Assembly: GCA_034696485.1 (NCBI GenBank)
Contig: JAQIWT010001237.1
Location: forward strand, 1 to 11,762
Reading direction: 5' to 3'
DNA from: Isohypsibius dastychi
Lineage: Eukaryota; Tardigrada; Eutardigrada; Parachela; Isohypsibiidae
Length of the DNA: 11,762 nt
The translations under genes were made by a program, and so were the position numbers. Below, piece after piece: positions 1 through 8,200 of the stretch (positions are counted from its first letter, which is position 1; each line of letters starts with the position of its first letter). The notes below the pieces were generated by a model. That model worked only from the letters and a program-made list of their open reading frames with translations. It did not search any database and had not been told where the DNA came from.

Positions 1-729
1 TCGGGGGGACAAAATGCCCGCCACAGGTGGGCATTAAGCAAAATCGGTCATCAGACCGCTTTTTGCGAGGAATATTTAAATTTGTAACAGTCGATTTGTA
101 ATATTCTAACGCAAGTTTCTGCAATCATATTTTTTCAGCAAGATTCAAAATCAGCGTTCTGCTTTTTTCAGCAATTCTTCTGGTTCGATTGGTTCGTGCG
201 GAGATCTGTGGTCAGGAAACGTTTCGCCGGCGCATTCTATGTAAGTCCTTCTTCTGAGTCGGTTGCATTTGTTCGTAGTGAACTGTTTGAATTTGAAGGC
301 GCCATAATGTGGTTTCTTCCTGCAATAACTGGTCTGTTCCGTTCGGAACATTTTCGATGAATTTTTGTCTTCGAAAATTAGCAGAAATCTTCGAATATTT
401 GTTAGAATTCTTGTTTCTAAATCTTAAGCCTAGTTTTTATGTGACTGATAATGTTTTGATCTTCAGGAGCTCTCTGAACGACATGGATCCGGAATACGAT
501 CCAGATGATCGTTTCTTGGTCAGCACTCCACATCGTTATGGATTGGGCTTCGAGGAGCCGGAACCGCGTCGCAGCAATAAGTTGCGCTTTGAGGAGCCGG
601 AGCCGCGCCGGACTTGCTCGCGATTCCTGAAGTATTTCCAGGTAGCGACTGGTTTTTTCGTACATTTTTTCAAACGATTATTCACATTCTTGTTTTATTC
701 AGGAACGCGCCTTGGAGACTGCTCATTAG
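1..729 (+). CDS. 3' end of an unrecognised protein-coding gene (four exons, 5' partial)
   Basis: I do not recognise this gene. Exons are 1-26, 139-240, 467-641 and 703-729, ending in TAG at 727-729. Donors are CAG|GTGGGC, TAT|GTAAGT and CAG|GTAGCG; acceptors are TTTTTTCAG, GATCTTCAG and TTTATTCAG. All phases join (2, 2, 0), giving 109 residues. The tail is low in hydrophobics and rich in Ser, Gly, Pro, Glu and Arg, so it looks like a disordered cytosolic terminus. There is a Ser/Gly stretch, an acidic DPEYDPDD patch, then FEEPEPRR twice, and a basic/aromatic end (SRFLKYFQERALETAH). No membrane segment or enzyme motif is visible. The gene converges on the VPS13B orthologue. If the intron after 240 is kept, the frame ends at once at TAA 242-244. 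The exon chain is inferred from splice sites and phase only; the fit of all four exons is the main support. Confidence 0.6.
549..611 (+). repeat. Short coding duplication: FEEPEPRR twice
   Basis: Two 24-base copies, 549-572 and 588-611, lie 39 bases apart in the third exon of the unrecognised gene. Both encode FEEPEPRR; they differ at synonymous sites only (TTC/TTT, GAA/GAG, CGT/CGC, CGC/CGG). Conservation of the peptide with only synonymous drift supports real coding in this frame. Confidence 0.85.
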
Positions 730-759
730 AACTCCTGGGAAAAGACCGCCGGATCCCGC

Positions 760-840
760 GGTATAAATGATAAAACGAATAACTAGAAAACTACTGTAGA
801 CGCGTCTAGTTTTCTGGTTATTCGTTGTATCATTTATACC
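760..840 (+). repeat. 34-bp near-perfect inverted repeat (miRNA-precursor-like hairpin)
   Basis: Bases 760-793 pair with 807-840, checked base by base: 32 Watson-Crick pairs, one U-G wobble (784/816) and one A-G mismatch (773/827). The loop is 13 bases (794-806). The arm starts 30 bases after the stop of the plus-strand gene, so it would sit in that gene's 3' UTR or just beyond. As plus-strand RNA it has the wobble; the opposite strand would have A-C there, so the plus strand folds better. Stem length and a UGU at the apical loop (795-797) fit an animal primary miRNA. A small fold-back element or a 3' UTR structure is also possible. The structure is certain; its function is not. Confidence 0.9.
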
Positions 841-1625
841 CGCCTGTTTGTTTCTTCCTCGTTGTTGTTTTAGGTTGTTGTTTTAGATCTGTTACTTTTT
901 TTCTCGTTTGCATTGCATGGGAAAACTGGCATTCCAAAGTGACCTCTGATGCATTTGAAAACAATCCTCCGATTTATCTGTCTTCCGATCGCTCATAGGG
1001 GAAGCTTTCAAAATTACCGGCATTCGTGTACCGATCTTCTTGATCCAGAACTGAGTTGGGTTTTGGTTTCTTCTCTGACAACAGAACTACGAAACGAACT
1101 TCGAGGAGAAATGAATCGGCGTCGTTTTTGTTATATTTCTTTTTCGTTACAAACAACCCATCTCGCGTCTTGGATGAAAAGTCCGTCAAAAATTCTCGCC
1201 CTTATCAAGTTCGGATATTTTTGAAAAGCGGTCAGGAAGAATCTAGAATTCGAATGTTAAATTATCTTTAGAAAACGAAATCGGAAACCAAGAACAGAAG
1301 AGAGTGTTGATAAGTTTAGAATCAGATTCGAACTGAACATTAACAACAAAATACTAAATCTAAAACGAGGTTAGTGTGTCCAAAATCAAGCTGATGCATC
1401 AAACCATTTCGAGGAGTATTAATTTTCTTGGAGTCACGAGCCATGGATTAGTTCTAAAATAACATGCAGACCACAGAAATAATTGCAAAACCTGAATGGT
1501 GCACTTTTTTCTTTACTTTACACTTTACAGCAGGCTTTTTCCTCACTTTTTTCATAATGATATTTGTGAATCAGATGACCTTTCGAATCCAGTTCTCTAT
1601 TTTGATCACTATTTCGCGAGCCCGT
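841..1625. other. Convergent intergenic stretch, no convincing gene
   Basis: This region lies between the hairpin and the presumed 3' end of the VPS13B orthologue. Open frames of 61-91 codons occur on both strands (949-1224, 1056-1271, 974-1189, 1464-1649). None has recognisable protein character or a splice context linking it to either neighbour. I see no tRNA and no clear repeat. It may hold part of the 3' UTR of the plus-strand gene; no AATAAA was found on the plus strand here, though TATAAA (762-767) just upstream could serve as a variant signal. Confidence 0.5.
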
Positions 1626-1641
1626 TATTCAACGCTACGTG

Positions 1642-1647
1642 TTTATT
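1642..1647 (-). promoter_or_regulatory. Candidate polyadenylation signal of the VPS13B orthologue
   Basis: TTTATT on the plus strand reads AATAAA on the minus strand, about 147 bases past the stop codon at 1794-1796. It lies in the 36-base loop of a perfect 9-bp inverted repeat (GAGCCCGTT 1618-1626 with AACGGGCTC 1663-1671). The cleavage site would fall near 1620-1632. Confidence 0.5.
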
Positions 1648-1793
1648 GACCAAAATATATACAACGGGCTCAGCTGAATTTATCGAACCAAAAAGCTCAC
1701 CGAACTTTCGCTAGAAATTCGTTTCAAATTATAAATACGAATCTAAAAGCCACAGGAGAAAAACCAAAAAAAACCCCCAGAAAGACCAAAAAA

Positions 1794-2217
1794 TTACAAA
1801 TTTCGTTTCGCGACAAGGAAAATCTCTTCAAATAAAAGCGCATCTTTCCATTCTAATAAATAACTCTCTTTGACAAAATGTACCACTTCCGGCGCCGAAT
1901 TTATCACAAAAGTTTCAGGAGCTCTCCAGAACGGGTCATCCATACATTTCTCCTCCAAATCATCTCCTTCAATCATTAATACGACTTTCAGAAGATCGGC
2001 CTGATTTTCGGATTTTTGATTTCGGCAAACGCGAATGTTTAATTTTGATAAGGAATATGCTTGTCGAAATTCGTCATCCGAGGAACTGATGACAAATAAT
2101 GCGGAATCCGTCAGGAATAAACACAGGAAATCGGACTGTAGGGAATCTTGTTCCACAGGAACTGCAGGAACGACGCAGAGGGTGCGAACGTTATTTGGAA
2201 GCAATGGAGCAACTTTC
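1794..2217 (-). CDS. VPS13B: VPS13B last exon: PH-like C-terminus and stop
   Basis: Acceptor TTCATTTAG|G completes the Trp codon. It encodes about 140 residues to a TAA (1794-1796): KVAPLLPNNVRTLCVVPAVP, DFLCLFLTDSALFVISSSDD and SAPEVVHFVKESYLLEWK. The pattern of strands followed by a helix fits the PH-like domain that ends VPS13 proteins. The human protein has a longer tail. Confidence 0.9.
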
Positions 2218-5200
2218 CTAAATGAAACAAAAACTTGGTCACTCACCGGAAATTCCAAGGTATTGCAAATTTTAAATTTTTTGAAAAATTCATGACCGAT
2301 GAAATGCGAGTCAAAAGCCGTTACTATTTATATTCAAGTGAAATTTACATTTGTAAATTCAACCGAATAAATTTTCAGATGTGGACCATGAAAAACAGTC
2401 AATCCAGATTCGATGTTTTCAATAACATGAATGAAATTACTGCGTAACTATTATTCAAAAATCTAGAATTCTGAATAAGCGGATGATATTTTTTCAATTT
2501 ACCGACCATATATATTTGAGAGTTGATTCTGGGTATGACAAAGCGCTTCTTGGTTTCTGGATGAAACGGCGTGGCGGAAAATTCAGCAGTCCGTTTCCGC
2601 GAAGAATACCTAAAAATCAACAAAAAATTAATACCTCGAACCACACCACAATATAACTTCCTAATCTTGTTCTCACACATAGTACCAAATAACTTTTGAA
2701 ACTGAAGTTGATTGCTGAGCTGTTTTGTGGCAAAGAAATCAGCTGTAAGATCAAGCAGAAAAATCCACCAAGGTCACAAACGGATGTTATCCAAGAAAAA
2801 TACGAAGTAATTCACGTCGTTTTTCCGACACAGAATATTCTGAGTCAAAAGAGGCTCAGACGCAGAACAACAACCACGGTAAAAAATATTCGAGAGAAAA
2901 CCAATTATTTAAATCTATGAGGCAAGTGCTAATATTAGATCACAAGTTGCAGTGGAATTTCTGACCCAGTATGCCTCCTGTGCGCAACCCATATTCTACA
3001 AATTTCAATTAATTAACGAATAGAGAATCTAACGACTCATTTTGAAAGCCCACAACACCCAGAATAAATTTTCAGACTGAACATAAAGCTAAATTCGACG
3101 TCAAAAATGAAAAAAAAAATTGTTGCAGCACACAGCAATATAGTACTGTAGAGCACATGCAGATAAGCCTAGTTCAACAAATGTTTCTGTGCTTTTGGAA
3201 TGTTCACTTCCGGTCAGATAGACATCCTCAATTCAAATATCCAAAAGAAATCAGTTTACCTTGACCAGTTTGTGACACAAGCCCAGCAGCGCCAGCAACA
3301 GGTTTCGAGACCGCTCCCACAATCCCTTTAGTAATCCCAATCATCAACGCCGTCAACATCTGACTACTACTCAATTCCGGTCGCATAACTGCCTGCATCG
3401 GTTGGTCAATCAAACCCGCCACCGCTCCCAACAAACTCATCCCAAACCCACTCAGTCCCTGTTTCAATCCCGTCGTCATTCCTTCCGGTCTATGCTTATA
3501 TTTCACCTCCATTTTCCGCAAAACATGGTCGTCATCCAACGACACCCAATCCAAATTCCGCGACACGCTTTCCGCCAGATTCGTTATCGAAGTGATACTT
3601 CCGGCGGAAATGTTGGTGAGAAATGAAGAGGCACCTCGAGCGACGCCTTGAAAGAATGAGATAGGACCGGCGTGGAGCGAGCTGAATGGACGAACGAAAA
3701 GGTCACCGCAACCGGAAGTGAGTGCTCGAAGGAGATTGGAGGGGTTTCCGAGGAGATCCATCGAACCAATGACCCAGCCAGCTCGGAGAAGGGTTCCACG
3801 GATGTAATGCATGCTGATGAAATTCCAGATTTCCGAAGCGGTGGAATTGACTTCGTGGATATCGAGTTCGCCGAATGATAGGGGAGTTTGGTCCAAAGCG
3901 ACAAATACCTGGAATTAGAATTGAGATTTTCATTCAAACAATTCTGGATTCAGCTTCGAACAAAGAATCCGATCGATCCTCCTTGATTAAAGATATTTTC
4001 TTTAATATTTTAATATTTTGAATTTAGCTATATTGATATTGAATTTTGTTATATAGTTTTTTTATATACTTAAAGATGTTTTCTTTAATATTTTAATATT
4101 TTGAATTTAAATATATTAAGGTTTAATTTCTTTAAATAATTTTTTAAAATAATCAAAGATATTTTCTTTAGTATTTTAATATTTTGAATCCAAATGTATT
4201 AATATTTAATTATTTTATATAATGTACTTTTTTCAAAAAAAATCAAAAAAAAATCAAAACAGACCTTCAATGATGCGTGAGCGGAGAGATAAACTTCTAC
4301 TGGTGCAATATGGATTCTCTCCATCATCACCGGTTTCTGCAGCTCGCTCAATCTTTTCACTAAATCTCCTCCACTTTTCCCATTTCCGGTGTCATTTCCG
4401 GTCACCAACAACGCCGGTGCCAAAAACGTATCCACCAATTTCAATAAATGCAGCGCCAGCGTATCTTCCAAAAAGCACGTCACCGGCGCGAGAGAAATAT
4501 GGACATTTTCCGGGGATAAAGTAACTGGGTTCAATTTGCAGAGAATATTCAAAACGCTCTGCACATTTTTGGTTGGATTTTCTTTGGTGAGAATAACGGG
4601 GAAGTCGAAGAATCCGCTATCGTATAATTGGTTGTCCAACTGGAGTCCGCCGATATTTATGGCGCATTCGTAGGTTTTTGTGGACTGACCGTCGCAATAG
4701 AATTGGAGGGAGACGTCATCGACGGATAAACGGACAACTTCGGCGATGATGTCCGGCTTGGAGATCTCGTCGTCCAAAGTAAAGATCAGACTGAAAAAGG
4801 CACTGTTGCAAAAAACCGTAGTGCTTCGTTTAGAGTATAAAAAACAATGTTCTTCAAGAAATTTGTCTTTTAAAGACGCAATGTGATGACATTTTCTAAA
4901 TTACTTTCGGTCAGGATGATAACGGTAAAAAATCTTGCAAATTCTGTATCTGGCTAATGGTTCGAATGATATCCAAGCTTCAGATATCCAAACATCCATA
5001 TTCAATGAAAATTAATAAGCAATTTTGAAATGAATTATGAATTATAAAAACTCGTCAAAATAAGATGGAAAATTGCTACAAGTATAAAAAATGAAATACT
5101 GAATTTATTCTGAATCTGAAATATTGTTGCTTATTATGGTTTATTAATAAAAAGCATGAAACAGACACATGAAATATTGTTATGATTTATGAAAAGTGAA

Positions 5201-8200
5201 GTTATTTCAAATCTAAAAATGTCTTATCAACTCGAAACATGAAATTATTAAATCATGAATTGTTAGACTTCTAGCGGTTATCTCAAGATTTTCTTCAGGG
5301 TGTAAATGATAACCCGTGTTTTCAAAAAACGTCCGGTGTTTTTCGTACCTTTGAAGAATGCACGAAACGCCAAGGTTGACAGGCGGCGTTGGTTTAGGGC
5401 TGACCGAATCGAGACGGCGAAGAACTGGTCTATCGGTTTCATTCAAATCAGCGGCTGACGGACTGGGTGAGATCGGAGTTCCAACTCGGCTGAGGGGATC
5501 AATGCTAATATGGACGGTTGACCGGGAATGACGCTCAAAATGTAGCTTCAAATAACAAACACCGGGAACGGAAATAAAGCGATCGTTAAGGGACGTCATC
5601 GCATCCACAGACGTCGAACTCCAAACCACCTATCCCACAAAATAAAATGTAAACCGGAAACAGAAACATTTTATTTATAACCTGAAAATGTTCATAAATT
5701 ATTGAAATAACTGTAATTCAAAAAACTGAAAATGCTTGGACAGGCATTTTTTCGCAAAAATAACAACAAATAAAACTTGTCAATGTCATCAATTCTGCTC
5801 AAGTGTTTTCTTGTGGTTATGCACTTACAACTTCGGAGGACGAGCTGGTTTTAACCAGTCGTCCTAATCGCAACTGATAAACAGGAATTTCCGGTAAGAT
5901 ACTTGGGAACACAGAATCTCGACTGGGAAATGTGTAACCGGCAACTCCACCTGGTTCGACCATCGGCAATGGAAGAAAATTCTCGTTCTCCTCCAATGTC
6001 GACACACCTGTACGGAAAAAAGGTTAAAACCCAGGTCAGACACCACAAACAAAATTCTGTAGAAGTAAGTCGAATCGATATGAAAATCAAATAAATCTTT
6101 GATGTAACGTAATAGTATTTTTCTATTTAGAAGACGAAATATTTTGAATCCCACAAAAATTTCAAAAAATCACAAAGATTCCACAAAAATCCAAAATAAT
6201 TCATTTTCTAAATATTGAAAATATTTTATACATCGCCTTCATATTTTGCCACACAAAACGAATTCAAACATTTAATATAAGCGAGCTCGCAAACATCTTC
6301 TCAAAAACGGATTTCGACAAAATAATTAAGTTCTCATTTACCTCGTCCGATTGGGGAATCAAAGCAATTAAATAAGTTCTCACCCTTTTTGCTGAATTCA
6401 CCGAACGCCAGCGAGTACGGGCAGTTGTTGAATAACACCAAATTCGGAGCCTCGGATTTTTCCACCAAAACATAACACACTCCGGCGTCTTCGTTGATCG
6501 TCATTTTATAACAAGAAACTGAGCTGGGCAAGCCTTCCAGTTTCGGATCAGGTAAAACGACAGTCAGAATTTTGGCTTTTCGGTCTTTCGGTTCGGTGAG
6601 ATGTCTTGGGAAACTCCAAGAAATATTCTTTCTTTCCAAACGTCCGAGACACAAGTAAGTTTTCAAATCACTGAGGCGATTCATATCCATTTCGACTGCA
6701 CTTCCGGTTGGCGGAATGTATTCAAAAGGACAAAGCGAGACGGCGGAAGTTGTCACTTGCTTCCTCTGAAGAGTTGTCGCGGTTTCAGTGTAAGAAACCT
6801 AATAGAAAAATGAACAATATTCAACAAATCAAAAAGAACGAACGAAACTATTAATTCTGCCTTCAACAATTTTTTATCCAGTTTTCACTTTTCCTGGTTT
6901 TGAAAATTGATGACCCTGATCAGGGCACCCGCGATTTTCAAATCGCAACGAAATTCCTAATTTTTCAGGAATGGGGATCGATGATGAATCTTTTTAACGT
7001 ATAAACCGTGTGTATGTGTATACCCGACCATTTCACCGTTTTTGCCGTTTTTGACGTTTTTCAGCTCAGTGTTTTCTGATGTCAATCTGCACTCACATGG
7101 TTCACAACGATGCTTTTAATAGGCTTCAAATACGGCTGATTCTTGTTGAGCGGACCAATGCCGCTAACACGTCCAAGCGGCGGTCTATACTTGCCAAAGC
7201 GTAATGAAGCGGCCCAGCCACTCCGCCTCGGCTTAATCGATTCTGATACGCAGCTGTTACAAGGCTGGTTCAAGGACATTTCAAGCTGCTACAGTACGAC
7301 CAGATGAAACTCCATAACAAAAGTAGACAAAGTCAAATAGTTACTGAATATTTATTGTCACAATTTATCAATTGATATATAAATGCATAAATGTACATAT
7401 TTTTGCCCAGTCATTCTAATTCCACTATGCATTCCTTCTTCAAAACTCAACTCCTAGCTCACATAAAAACAAATTCACAAATCTACTGAAGTTTTACTTA
7501 CTTTTGCGTGAGTTTTCGGCAACACGAACGCGCATGCAAACAGATCCATTTCCGTAACTGGAGAAATCATTGCAAATCGACTCTGAATCTTCAGGCTGAC
7601 AACTGAACTCTCTTCCGCCAGAACCAACGTCAAATGGTGTATCTGAAAACATACCCGTTGTTTTCAACGAAAACGCGTAACAGGTCCAACAACTTACGAA
7701 GAACCGTTCGTCACGTTTTTCCCAAAAGGTCACGGTGACAAATCCATTCAATGGTAGCAAACCCATGCTCGTGCAGTCCATCATTTTTTCACGAGCAATT
7801 TGAGTTGGCCGAATCGTCAGAAAATCCGACAAATAAACCGTCTCTTCGTTTTGAAGACCGATACGAATCTGACCCTAAAAAACAGACGTGACCACCAGGC
7901 AAAAAAACAGAATTCTCAGATGAAAATATTCAATGAAAATAAAAAATATTCACAAAAACCTGGCTGATTGGAATTCATTTTTTTTCTAGCTAACAACCGG
8001 AAGTATCCAGATGTCAATATTTCAGAGCAAAACATGTATTTCAGAAGGAAACATACTTTCATATACAAAATTGATTTTTTTGTAACAATCAACAACAAAA
8101 TTTCAAGGTTCAATATTTAAAATTCTTCAAAACAAATGATTCTATACCTTCTGATAAAGCGGGAGTAACGAAGTGCCATTCCGTGGAATAAACGCCAAGA

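Noticed and set aside
949-1271. Overlapping plus-strand frames in the intergenic region as extra exons of the left gene
   Set aside because: The left gene already ends cleanly at 727-729, and these frames show no protein-like pattern.
2696-2920. 74-codon plus-strand frame in a VPS13B intron
   Set aside because: Lys/Thr-rich, no motif; its length is expected by chance.
4389-4673. 94-codon plus-strand open frame
   Set aside because: Antisense to the exon encoding GLQLDNQLY; a shadow.
4960-4975. tRNA T-loop-like GGTTCGAAT
   Set aside because: No D-loop, anticodon arm or acceptor stem upstream.
4881-4990. C/D snoRNA in an intron (GTGATGA box)
   Set aside because: No CTGA D box at a suitable distance and no closing stem. 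The same holds for ATGATGA words near 6980 and 10607.
5213-5348. Extension of the exon starting at 5629 to the end of its open frame
   Set aside because: A good donor CAAAG|GTACGA at 5348 joins in phase to the 4790 exon and restores a continuous VPS13B block; the extension has no homologous counterpart.
7643-7697. Reading 7494-7832 as one uninterrupted exon
   Set aside because: It stays open but contains a GTAAGT...TTTTCAG intron of 55 bases; removing it gives a far more VPS13-like sequence with correct phases.
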